This document shows, in pieces, positions 10,601-18,977 of a DNA stretch of 64,000 nucleotides. Where the stretch lies: NCBI RefSeq assembly GCF_017918235.1, contig NC_090585.1:62001-126000 (forward strand), written 5' to 3'. The notes under the pieces are model-generated. The model made no database searches. It was given only the letters and a program-made list of their open reading frames with translations, and was not told where the DNA came from. Source of the DNA: Porcisia hertigi (lineage: Eukaryota; Euglenozoa; Kinetoplastea; Trypanosomatida; Trypanosomatidae). The translations under genes were made by a program, and so were the position numbers. Position 1 is the stretch's first letter. Every line of letters begins with the position of its first letter.

Positions 10601-10984
10601 GACGGAGTACGTGTCAGGCAGCGACGCCGGTCTCAGCAGGTAGACACAGGCAGCCAACACGTCTTGTGTGTAGGTGGAGAAAACAAACCGCGCCTCAGGT
10701 GTGGCTGCCGGACGCGCATCCGGCAAAGGTGCTCCGCCGGCGTCGGAAGATGACCTAGATGAGACATTTGCCCTCGCCATGTAAAATGGTAAATAAAAGT
10801 CTTTGTAGAGTTGGTAGAAGTGAGTATACACGAGCATCTCCATTTGTGGGCTGTCAGCGAGGAGGGCGGACCGTAGGTACTCACGCAGCACAAGCACGTC
10901 CTTGTGGAGACGGCTCAGGTGAACGACTGAGAACGCATCACCGTGTGCTTGACTGGAGCCTGTGTTCATGTCTGTGTCGCGCAT
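7655..10984 (-). CDS. Large helical-repeat protein, function unknown
   Basis: I do not recognise this protein of 1109 residues. It is almost wholly alpha-helical, rich in Leu and Ala, with repeated pairs of amphipathic helices suggesting a HEAT/ARM-like solenoid. No catalytic motif, membrane segment or zinc site is evident. The open frame extends to 11035, but that first codon is TTG on the coding strand; the first ATG is at 10984, with another at 10969 (MNTGSSQ). A scaffold or karyopherin-like role is conceivable but is only an inference from architecture. Long uninterrupted frame and coding-like composition make it a confident gene. Confidence 0.85.
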   Translation of the reverse strand: MRDTDMNTGSSQAHGDAFSVVHLSRLHKDVLVLREYLRSALLADSPQMEMLVYTHFYQLYKDFYLPFYMARANVSSRSSSDAGGAPLPDARPAATPEARFVFSTYTQDVLAACVYLLRPASLPDTYSVPRTPPACEEADNDANASNLYVSAKQRRFCGLVFMYTCWSSAALPVHLVLQALYPLLDAGVSGSPVATTAMVKQTTSPPRGPERTGHTENHIAANLFAQERFASQRRLLSETLTGLVLSRASGVRALFCVLLLNDRVESDMTREAAQLLVQLLTSPALTLWRQQHLSQPVANCIHASASEAEECAVEAVVIHVTTTLSKEEQLRLLAPQLLALLEEHADTTTAVSSSGTAARPRFLDRLDALHMRLPAETLEQRLHLGITMLLNALLRLAPRGSRDFVHLYRQAFYTNKYVLTPGFGCLSLRRDTSVDEESTIAALLRLKSLAKGVSLGAGSEALTRVLSPTAAGILNLCALPFARGSREGGAAQLFSPLLQSALCSLLTELLSNPSLYDLCAHTLVSACGEAHPYSYVVRDVVQPRLCYAREVCERAHLVAGLQWLLLDFAATTPGFVHACVNVMVGQCQVELFATGMETAALSPVPELTETTFSRMTAASTANALSGVVDTSPLVVVLERLALEATPEALFGSQKASLASTLELFGGILGLSGVLCRWALGMMEHLLSVANFKVYLDKRDTPAELSKKLARLQKCCRNILASLTPSNTSTQRGWASYAVVAEDDAILSLATRVRHALNACLEFIAERLTLSEAEAHHQRDKDDKQGEAITAVRTQWQQLCEQLQSALDCRAAVDVVLTLAVLAQSVDDVVWDVTDPQPLYEITQRVLQLLLRVLFVTDDVGAALRAIHCVTWLGMYRFDSKDSTCVADVIWAVLVEDNPPPWLDASVECKKAKQSEMGARLCRLRVRVLDILLSWIDYDEDGRTLRNVDDSMRRTHHTSLYDVLVSLCQSRQGAFVQVAALHFVGAYTLAMQPRVPISAICDLCCDVFRLSQHEMAKAACAAALGKVVVFLCQDTDANAVVLTNSEIETVQRLASAMSSYRGRPLHAGNTTMSASATHATAEVDLHDAVIQQHGREMLAILRSTFPGFWQ

Positions 10985-11544
10985 CGTATATCTGCCGCGC
11001 AGCCTGCATGGGAGGTGATGAACTTTGGACAACAAGGTGACGAACCCATTGCATGGAAGCGAAGTGCAGAAGTCACCGTACTCGAGGAAGGAGAGGGAGG
11101 AGTAGTTGACTATCAGGTCGAAAAACGCAAGTCGAGGTCACAGGGTCAGCATCGACATCTCACCTTTCGGTACACACTGCCACTTCTGCCGCTGTACCAG
11201 AGGAGCAGAGACGGCAGTGGCCATCGCAGCTCTATTCGACCGGCCCTTCGGCTCCAGTAGAGTGACGGAAAACATAAACATACAAATATATATGTGCGTG
11301 TACGTATATACACAAATGTATATATATATATAATATAATATAGATATACATATGTATAGAGAGAAGAAAAGCAACCCCCACCTTTGAGTTCCATTTACAC
11401 ACACACACACATCCCCCGATTGCATGCCCGTGAACCCGGGGGGGGGGGGGGGGTCGGACGGGCGCACGACACACATGCGCACACTAATTGACACCCCCAC
11501 GCACATAAGGGCGCAAGTGACCGAATCACAACGCCCGCATCATC
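10985..11544. other. Intergenic with AT-rich island and 16-G run
   Basis: No gene. An AT-rich low-complexity island (TA steps interspersed with GT) spans about 11276-11360, unusual against the GC-rich surroundings. It is followed by an AC repeat at 11397-11411 and a 16-G homopolymer at 11438-11453. In the transcript the order is C16, then GT repeat, then AU-rich block, then the leader of the 1109-residue protein gene. Confidence 0.65.
11276..11360. repeat. AT-rich low-complexity island
   Basis: TA/AT steps mixed with GT, including a 15-nt TA run near 11318-11332. It is the most AT-rich segment in the window. Confidence 0.8.
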
Positions 11545-13569
11545 TCAAGCCCCACCACAGCGGCACCTCTCCTCCTCCGCGCGCAGCTCCGCCAAGTCCT
11601 CGGGCCATACCTTCGGCGTCACCTCAAATTCGGCCACTGTGTAGAGGCGGGTCGGGTCATCCTTTGTGCTTACCTGCAGCACTCCAAGGTCATCAAAGCG
11701 GTCCTCCTCGATAAACATCGTACCCAGTGCTTTCCAGTAGGGGTAACTCTTGTGTCGGATCAAACTTTGCGAGTGCTCGCTTGCAAACCGGCGTGCCTCC
11801 ACTACATACGGCACCATCTTGTCCGCAGTTAGAAGCTGAACAGCTGTCACCATGTCCTTGTAGACCCGTGGGATGCCCACCAGCGGCACCAGTGACTGGT
11901 TCGCCGGCTCCCGTCGTAGCAGATAGCCGAGAATGGCGTCTTCCTCCTCCCAGTTAGTGGCCAGGAAGCTTCTTGTGAAAGCTTCAAAGCCCATCGAGGA
12001 GAAAAAAACGAGCGAGCACAGCTCCAGCAGCTCCCCGAGGCACTGGAGAGGAAAGATGAGCGACGCGCAAACGTACGTGCAAACGTTTGAGCGCGACGGT
12101 GAAGATGTCTGAGGAGCGGATAATGTCAGTCTCTTCGCTGTTTCGTCCATTAGCACTTTTAGCTTTCGGCGCCGCCGCTGCCAGTGCGAGCTGTTGGCAC
12201 CGAAGGCACCGTGGTGAAAGCAGTAGTCGCCCAGCTCTGGTGACTCGCCTGTCAGAAGGGGGAGAAGAAGCTTCGTCACAACGGTATGCATGGGCGGCAC
12301 ACCGTCCAGTTCTCGGCTATGGATCTTGTCCAGTTTTCGCACTATACCCACCACGAGGTGGGCCACGGGGCTCCTCCTTGCGTAGTTAGGAAAGATGGCT
12401 TTGCCGCCGCTACGGTACACATCTGCGAGCGAGTACCAGTCAGACTCCTCTAATTCGTCAAGCTTACTCAACGCCTGGTCGCGCCACTGGGCGCTCGTCG
12501 CGTACCAGCCTACCAGTGACGCCGCACTACGCGTCGCAACGCGGGTTTCCTCGAACGCCTGCTTGTGCAGCGCCAGAAGCTCGCGTAGCTTCAGGAGCTG
12601 CTGCCGGGACGACTCGGACGTGACGTGCTGGTCGTATAGACTACTGAAAAGAGCGTCGTTGCGGCCCAGCAAATTCCAAAGAAGAAGGCGCGCGTACGGT
12701 GAAAGCCCCTTGAGGGAGCCGTACGCGTCCAAGTGTGTTGTGAGCACCACATACGCGCGGTGCAGCAGCTCTTCATCCACCACGAAGTCGTCGGCAGCAA
12801 AAGCAGCCGCCTTTTTGGGCAAAGAGAAGATGCGGTATTCGTCCAGTGCCGGCTTGCGTCTTTTGGGTTCGGAAAGCTGAACTACCGTGTTCACCTCCGC
12901 ATGTGGGTGAGGTACTGGGAGCTCCACCTCGAAGCCGATGCGCTTACGTGTGTGCTCCTCCTCGGAGCGCCTTTCGCCCTCGTACCGGACCGGCATCGGC
13001 ATCACCAGCGACGTTCGCTCACTGTAGGAGTAACCATGCAAGTCCTCTTCTAGGAGGACCTCGGCCAAGTAACTCGCCAGCGGACCGAATTCGGCTTCAG
13101 GGAAACCCGACTCCTCCAGAAGGCGCTGCAGGGATCGGCAGAGTGCCACCGCTCCACCAACGGCAGCGTCTCTGACGCACCCGCCCAGCATCGCCAAGAA
13201 GGACTCAGTGTACGCTGTAAAACCAGCGACTGACTGTTTGAGCTCCTCCTCTGTGAGGTGCCGCTTCGCAACAGTCCAAATGACGTCCATTGACGTCGCA
13301 AAATCCGCCAAGAGGGCCGGACGCGCCTCTGAAGGGGCCTTCACCAGTGCCAAACAAACGCCATGGATTTCGTGCATAAGACGATAGAATAACACAATGC
13401 TTACATCGTTCCACAAGAACCCACCAAAGTTGGTAGCGCCATCCGACTTTTCCGAGGAGGGCGACGATGACGGATTCGTAGACGTGGCGGCGACGGCTGT
13501 TGCGTTGGTCGATGTTGCATCGTCGGCGGGCGCTACCGCGATACCATCACGATCACGTTTGCGCAGCAT
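11545..13569 (-). CDS. Hypothetical conserved-looking protein with basic NLS-like motifs
   Basis: I do not recognise this 674-residue protein. The ATG at 13569 opens a Ser/Thr/Ala-rich, probably disordered tail (residues 1-47). Two helical halves follow, separated by a charged linker with PKRRKP at 235-240; a second basic cluster, WQRRRRKLK, lies in the C-terminal half. Both could be nuclear localisation signals. A hydrophobic patch (CTYVCASLIFPLQCLGELLELCSLVFFSS) lies in the last third but is probably a buried helix pair. No enzymatic motif is visible. It sits between EngA and the 1109-residue protein; the neighbours give no hint of function. Confidence 0.82.
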   Translation of the reverse strand: MLRKRDRDGIAVAPADDATSTNATAVAATSTNPSSSPSSEKSDGATNFGGFLWNDVSIVLFYRLMHEIHGVCLALVKAPSEARPALLADFATSMDVIWTVAKRHLTEEELKQSVAGFTAYTESFLAMLGGCVRDAAVGGAVALCRSLQRLLEESGFPEAEFGPLASYLAEVLLEEDLHGYSYSERTSLVMPMPVRYEGERRSEEEHTRKRIGFEVELPVPHPHAEVNTVVQLSEPKRRKPALDEYRIFSLPKKAAAFAADDFVVDEELLHRAYVVLTTHLDAYGSLKGLSPYARLLLWNLLGRNDALFSSLYDQHVTSESSRQQLLKLRELLALHKQAFEETRVATRSAASLVGWYATSAQWRDQALSKLDELEESDWYSLADVYRSGGKAIFPNYARRSPVAHLVVGIVRKLDKIHSRELDGVPPMHTVVTKLLLPLLTGESPELGDYCFHHGAFGANSSHWQRRRRKLKVLMDETAKRLTLSAPQTSSPSRSNVCTYVCASLIFPLQCLGELLELCSLVFFSSMGFEAFTRSFLATNWEEEDAILGYLLRREPANQSLVPLVGIPRVYKDMVTAVQLLTADKMVPYVVEARRFASEHSQSLIRHKSYPYWKALGTMFIEEDRFDDLGVLQVSTKDDPTRLYTVAEFEVTPKVWPEDLAELRAEEERCRCGGA

Positions 13570-14488
13570 GCAGAGTCAATGAGAGCAGACTTGAGAGCGC
13601 TCTAGTGGGTGTCACTACGTCTATTGTTCCGTATCGGCGTGTGCATGTATGCGTCTAAGTGTCTGTAAATATATGCGTGTACCTGCCTGCTGTGGTGAAA
13701 CCCGAATGAGGGGTTTGGAAAAAAAAAACAGCAAAAGGGTCCGTTCAGAGTGCAGTATAGAATTACACGAGACAATCCTCTCCGGTGCATTGACATTTTT
13801 TTCTTGGGTCAAGTCTTCCGTCCCCCCCCCTCCCTCCCGTACACACACACACACACACACACCACCACCCCCCTTTTTTTTTTGCCACCCCGCAGTCATT
13901 TTGGTTGCTGTGTTCAGTCGCCTCCGACGACGCCACCACAGCACAGATGCGTTTACGCGTTAAGGGGGGCAGGGGAGAAGGGCTTCGAGATGAGAGCGTG
14001 GGGGGGGAACGGGAGGGGGTGAAGCCCTTCCCAACCCCCCCCCCACGCATCTCTTGCTATTCTCCATCGCACACCCTAGACCTTTGCGGGTAGTCCCCGT
14101 GGGAGGCGAGACTTGTGAAGCGAAATGTATCACCTCTTCTCCATTCGGGGAAAGAGGACAAAGAAAAGGATGCAGAGCCTCGCGTACATGCGTGAGTCGT
14201 TCAGTTATTTTTTTTTTTTTGGGGGGGGGGGGAGGAGGGGAGTTATCACGCGTTATCGGTTATGCAACCACACAAAGAAACTGAAGATTCAACAATGTGA
14301 ACAATTGCCAAATCACACACGGAGGGGGGGGAGCAGCAGAAGCAAATGCATGTCAATGCTCACCTATGCCCACAACCACGCGTTCGCTCACTTGTAAATG
14401 AGACCCGACATTCTTTACCTCTGACAACTACGGAAGCGAGAAGGGGAGAGTGAGAGGGGAGAGGGGGAGGGGAGGAGAAAAACAGAGC
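13570..14488. other. Intergenic: EngA 3' flank and leader of 674-residue protein gene
   Basis: No gene. Holds a 9-C run at 13822-13830, an AC repeat at 13841-13863, a T run near 13874, G runs at about 14000 and C runs at 14034-14043. The most striking element is a 13-T run joined directly to a 12-G run at 14208-14232. Short open frames here read as His-Thr or Val-Cys repeats. Confidence 0.6.
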
Positions 14489-16303
14489 TCAAATGTAGTC
14501 CGGATTGGAGTCCTTGACTTCCTGAACAAGCCGCAGTGGCACTCCACGAAAGCCGAATTCCTCGACGATGGCGTTCTTCATCATCTCCTGCAGTGCCTTG
14601 GGCAACTGGTTCTCTTCCTTTTTTGTCTGGAGCTGCAACAGGAAAGTGGGGGGGCGTGTGCCAATCTGCGTGATGCGCCCAACACGTGCGACATGGTACG
14701 GTATAATCACAGACTTCTCTAGCTTTCGCCAGAACTTGGTCAGCTCGGAGCGCCGCACACGCTTATTCCACGTGTCGTATAGCTCAAGCACCTGGTCCAT
14801 CAGCAAGCTCAAGTTCATGCCGGTGTGCGCGGAGACGACTACCGCGTTGCTGTACTTGACCTCTTGCACCTGCCGTTTGATCTTGAAGTCGATGGCCTCG
14901 GCGGTGGCAGATTGGTCAAGCACTGCATCCCACTTGTTGGCACACAGCACAAACGGGCGACCCTCTTGCGCAACTTTATGAAGGATAGACATATCATATT
15001 TGTTCGGGTGTCCCTCGGTGGCGTCAAACACCACAATCACCACATGCGCAAAGCGAATTTCCTTCAGCGAGAGTTCATGGATGCGGCTGAGAAACTCTCT
15101 ATCGGTGCGGTATCGCTGGCGCGCCAGCCCGGCCGTGTCGATCAGTCTCAATTTTTTTCCCTTGTAAGTGCACGCGATTTCAATAGGGTCACGAGTTGTG
15201 TTGGTCTCGTCAGCAGCGCGGTTTCGCTCGTAGCCGACAAGGCGATTTACGAGGCTCGTCTTGCCGCTGTTTGTGCGACCCACAATGGCCACGCGGATGT
15301 ACCGGTCCGTGCAGTTTCGATCGCGAATCTCCTCCATGGCCGCCTCGTCGCCGCTCATGGCGAGGTCCTCGATATCCCAGTCATTCTCGACCTTGCGCAT
15401 GGCGTGGATGTGGTACAGCGGCTCGAGCAAGACTGACAGCATATCAAGGCCCTCGCGCTTGCGTGCCGAGAACGGGACGGCGGTACCAAGGCCGAGGTGA
15501 TTGTACGCGTCTAGCACGGCCGCCTCTTCTTTTTCCGGCACGAGGTCCATTTTGTTCACCAGCAAGAACCCTGGCATCTTCTTGGCTGCCAGGTACTGGA
15601 TCAAGTCGTGCTCCTCGGCAGAGAGATCCTGGTCGACAGCGGTGACGAAGATCGCAGCGTCAGCCGTCTCGACAGTGCGGAACGCCTCCTCAACCAGCTT
15701 GCCGCCAACGAGGCCTGGGGTGTCGATAACTGTGAAGTGCAAGTCGTCCACAACCGCGTGCGCCTCGACGCAGTCGCGGGTGATACCATTGAAGTCCTTT
15801 ACGATGTTCTTCTTCGACGGCATAGTTGGGTCCTGGCAGAGCAAATTGAAGAGCGAGGACTTACCGCTATTCATGCGGCCTACAATGGCAACGCGCAAGC
15901 GCTGATCGCCCAGAGTCCGGACCACAGGCGTCCAGCCAGCAACGCGCCGGCGCTGCTCGTCGGTACGTGCGGTGTCCTCCATGGCAGGGGATATGTCACT
16001 CAGTCGGCTGCCCGACCGCTTGACCTCTTCGCGCCAGTCAAAGTGAAGACCATCCCTAATTTGCCTACGGCGAGGCAACGCATTCACGAAGTCCTTCGCT
16101 TTCCCTGTTGATGCCACACCAGTGGACGACGCCGCAGGAAATGGGTCCTGCGCAACAGAGACCGAGGCAAGGCCACGAAAAGCGGTGCCGAGAGCTGTTG
16201 GAGTGGATGTGCTGAGACTGCTCGAGATCAGCGGTAGGCGACGTGCCTGCGAGCCGCCCCATGACGCGGGAGCCCCAAAAGACACCAGGCGTGTAAGGCG
16301 CAT
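14489..16303 (-). CDS. EngA/Der-type double GTPase, probably mitochondrial
   Basis: Two tandem GTPase domains followed by a KH-like domain, the unique layout of Der/EngA ribosome-assembly GTPases. Domain 1: GRMNSGKS (142-149), DTPG (194-197), NKMD (250-253). Domain 2: GRTNSGKT (342-349), DTAG (389-392), NKWD (456-459). The C-terminal domain (about 505-604) ends with the family-typical FGFRGVPLRL. A 130-residue N-terminal extension rich in Arg, Ser and Ala and poor in acid residues at its start fits a mitochondrial presequence. Bacterial Der acts in large-subunit maturation, and trypanosome mitochondria are known to use an EngA homologue in mitoribosome assembly. The open frame reaches 16480 through a CA repeat (His-Thr string), so the ATG at 16303 (604 residues) is chosen. 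Confidence 0.93.
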   Translation of the reverse strand: MRLTRLVSFGAPASWGGSQARRLPLISSSLSTSTPTALGTAFRGLASVSVAQDPFPAASSTGVASTGKAKDFVNALPRRRQIRDGLHFDWREEVKRSGSRLSDISPAMEDTARTDEQRRRVAGWTPVVRTLGDQRLRVAIVGRMNSGKSSLFNLLCQDPTMPSKKNIVKDFNGITRDCVEAHAVVDDLHFTVIDTPGLVGGKLVEEAFRTVETADAAIFVTAVDQDLSAEEHDLIQYLAAKKMPGFLLVNKMDLVPEKEEAAVLDAYNHLGLGTAVPFSARKREGLDMLSVLLEPLYHIHAMRKVENDWDIEDLAMSGDEAAMEEIRDRNCTDRYIRVAIVGRTNSGKTSLVNRLVGYERNRAADETNTTRDPIEIACTYKGKKLRLIDTAGLARQRYRTDREFLSRIHELSLKEIRFAHVVIVVFDATEGHPNKYDMSILHKVAQEGRPFVLCANKWDAVLDQSATAEAIDFKIKRQVQEVKYSNAVVVSAHTGMNLSLLMDQVLELYDTWNKRVRRSELTKFWRKLEKSVIIPYHVARVGRITQIGTRPPTFLLQLQTKKEENQLPKALQEMMKNAIVEEFGFRGVPLRLVQEVKDSNPDYI

Positions 16304-16385
16304 TGCTGAGTGATGAAGTGGCCAGTGTAAGAGTGATGGCCAGTGGCTCGAAAATAATATATATCCTCTGTGTGCGGCGAGAGCA

Positions 16386-16416
<31 letters not shown>

Positions 16417-17001
16417 GAGAGAGGGGGGGAGGAGCAAAGTAGATCCAGAGTCCAGGCAAGAGAGACGCATGGCAAGTCACAAAGCAATGGCGGAGAACTC
16501 ACAATACACTCACAGTGAGACTTCCTACGGTCCGGGAGCACGGCACATGTTAATCGAACCTAAGCGCTTAGGCCCAGTCCGCAGGCGGGCAAGCACCCCT
16601 CAAGTGGGAAAGAGGTGGTATGGGAGAGGGTGTTGGAAAGCGGGAAGTAGTACTACGCCGATGAACCAGTGCGGCCCCCCCCCTTCCCCCCCTCCCTACC
16701 CCGCGAGAGGCCTTCCTCCCCCTGGTGCACCCTCTGCTCAACACACACACACACACAGAATTCTTCGTTGAGCCAGGAAAGTGAAGGAAGGAATTTGCGA
16801 CAACCGATATGTGGTCAACGGACGGGGATAAACGAAGAGCTGCCCTCACCTCTCCACACCCCACGGCAATCGTGGCCTCAACAACACAGGGGAGGGAAAA
16901 GTTGACAGTAGGAGTTGGAGGTGCTCAGGAGGGCGGGGGGAGGGGGGGGACGACGATAACAAAGACGGATGTTTCATGCAAACGAGCCCCCATTTGTGGC
17001 G
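16304..17001. other. Intergenic with GT microsatellite and G-rich RNA tract
   Basis: No gene. A GT repeat at 16388-16416 and adjacent purine block form the EngA splice region. C runs at 16675-16683 and 16686-16692, with short C runs to 16702, become a G-rich tract in RNA with four or more G runs. An AC repeat at 16741-16758 and a G-rich purine block near 16935-16950 lie in the 3' flank of the 198-residue protein gene. Confidence 0.6.
16368..16438 (-). promoter_or_regulatory. Predicted spliced-leader acceptor of EngA
   Basis: In the transcript a CT-rich tract and CA repeat are followed by CACAG, with AG at 16368-16369 the first AG after the tract. The resulting leader is about 64 nt and lies downstream of the CA-coded N-terminal extension, supporting the ATG at 16303. 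Confidence 0.5.
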
Positions 17002-17598
17002 CTACTGATGTTTCAAGTAATTCTGCAGCTTTTCTGTCAGCATCGCCTTGGTGGTCTCATTCTTCGCCGTCGGCACACAGGTCTCTAGCAGATAGGTAAC
17101 CGAGTCGTCGTGACCGGGAAGAGCGTCCAGGATGAGTTGTATGAGCTCTTCATCGGGTGCTACCTTGCTGAGCTCACGCCGCACCACTATCACGATTGGA
17201 CGACCATCTGTCGAATCGAAGCACTTGGCCGCCAACATCGCCTTCACAGCTTCGGTGTCGATGTGGTCGCACGCCGTCATAAAGAGTTCATCAAGGTGCT
17301 CCAGACGGATGGTGGCGGGTGCGTCTTTCATGAGATCGAAAAGCGGTCCAAGTGGGAGAACACTGGAGTGTATGATCGCCGTGCTCACCAGGAGAGCGAG
17401 CTGGCGGTCAGTGGCGTGCTTGGCAAACGCCATCGTGGTGTCAGCATTCCAGCGGCGCTCGACGAGGTCGACAAACATTTTGTCGTTCATGTTTTCCCCC
17501 ACAAACTCAGGCTGCTGGATCAGCTCCTTCATCCGCTCCACGCTGTTATTGCACACGCACTCGTGCAACTTTTCTTCAAAGGACTGTCGCTGGCCCAT
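17002..17598 (-). CDS. Hypothetical helical protein with N-myristoylation-like start
   Basis: I do not recognise this 198-residue protein. It begins MGQRQSFEEK: Gly2 and Ser6 fit the N-myristoyltransferase consensus, so membrane attachment is possible if the ATG at 17598 is the true start. The rest is made of short helix pairs (LHECVCNNSVERMKELI, AVKAMLAAKCFD, ELIQLILDALPGHDD) with spacing reminiscent of degenerate ankyrin-like repeats. The residue pattern is coding-like and the frame is clean. It lies between CFIm25 and EngA. Function unknown. Confidence 0.78.
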   Translation of the reverse strand: MGQRQSFEEKLHECVCNNSVERMKELIQQPEFVGENMNDKMFVDLVERRWNADTTMAFAKHATDRQLALLVSTAIIHSSVLPLGPLFDLMKDAPATIRLEHLDELFMTACDHIDTEAVKAMLAAKCFDSTDGRPIVIVVRRELSKVAPDEELIQLILDALPGHDDSVTYLLETCVPTAKNETTKAMLTEKLQNYLKHQ

Positions 17599-18977
17599 GG
17601 CGGCGCCGCACCCCGTAAAAACCTTTGATGCGTGTAGAGTCCAATCAAAGTCGCAAGGGGGGGGGGGACGCGTTCCCTACAATGCGCGGCAGAATACTCG
17701 AACGTTGAACTCAACGACAAAACGTGCCGAGTGAAATGTCAATCGCAATAATAATAATAAACAAACCGATAGGAGGAGGAGGGGAGGGGGGGGGCAGTCA
17801 GGCGAGGGCCGGCACCGCGCGCCACTGTTGGGATGGTGCCCTATGCGCAAAGTGAAAATTAAAAAATAATAACCTTGATGGTAGAGAGATGCACGGCCAG
17901 GTAGAGCGAGGGTTGCGGACACTCGATGTGTGGCTTTAATGTGTGTGAAAATGTGTATCTGTGACGCACGAGGACTCAGCGAGAAGCAGAATAAGGGTAA
18001 GAGCGAGAAGAGTGAACGGCACTGAGGAAGAACACAGCCTCACCGACAGTGTGGTTGGATAGATCAACATTGGGGAACGGGGGAGGAGATGGACATGGGG
18101 ATGTGTGTGACAGTAATTCACGCTAGAGAGGTGTGCCTGTGTGTCCAAAAGAGTAAGTCGCACGGTTTGTTGGAGACCATGTAGACGGGAACGGACGGGA
18201 AAAAAAAAACAGTGCATACCCCTTCTTCCACCGAGAAGGAAACGTGGGGGAGAGGGGGTAGAGTGGAAAGGGGGCACAGCCTCGACAGCGGTGGGCAGTG
18301 TCCATTGATATATAGGGCCTGTCAAACCGATATCACAGTGAAACGCCCCCGCCCCCGAACAAGAGCAATGACATGGAATCCTCGTGAAGAAGGAAACGGG
18401 CCGACCTGCGAGACTGCCAACGCATGCTGCAACAGGACGAAGTGACCCGCCACCACCCGCAGTGCGTTGATTCATCCACTGCACGTTAGACCCCCCCCCA
18501 CCCACCCACGCACCCCAGTTCAGAACAACCAAGCCTCTACTATAGTCGTCGGATACAGTCTAGGAAGGATGATATCTTTGGACCATTATGCACTCTCGCT
18601 GCCCACACCTGTGCCTTGGGTCCGCCTCAACAGAACAACAGGGGAATACTCACAGATGCAGGAATATGTGAAAAAGAGATGACAAAATCTGGAAACCACA
18701 AGCGATGTGATTCGGGAGGAGGGGGAACGTTTGTGTGTGTGTGTGTGTGCGCGCGCGTCTGTGATCGTGCCCTTGGTCAGGATAGAGAGTGTCTGGACTC
18801 TTGCGCGTCACAGGCTGGCGAGAAAGGCGCATCGGCAGCGATGCGTACGACTCCGCCAACTGTGACAGCGACACAACGGGCACGAGTAGAATACAGCTCA
18901 TCTACGTTTTCCTCCGAGTGCGCGTATGCTTATCCGAGGTCATCGCCTCTTCCCCCCCCCCCCCGCCCCGCCCCCCG
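17599..18977. other. Intergenic, 1.4 kb: CFIm25 3' flank
   Basis: No supported gene. Contains an 11-G run near 17658-17668 upstream of the 198-residue protein gene, an AAT repeat at 17745-17760, a C run near 18489-18498, a GT repeat at 18730-18750, and a C-rich block at 18952-18976 that directly abuts the CFIm25 stop codon. A 198-codon minus-strand frame at 17936-18532 reads as low-complexity sequence. Confidence 0.6.
18952..18977 (-). promoter_or_regulatory. G-quadruplex-like RNA tract beside the CFIm25 stop codon
   Basis: The plus strand reads C13, G, C4, G, C6, G immediately before the TCA that encodes the stop. In the transcript the UGA is followed by one C, then six G, C, four G, C and thirteen G. 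This satisfies a G-quadruplex pattern with one-base loops and starts two bases after the stop codon. Confidence 0.6.

Noticed and set aside
17936-18532. 198-codon minus-strand frame
   Set aside because: Low-complexity, with a Gly run from the C-rich tract at 18489; no acceptor or domain.
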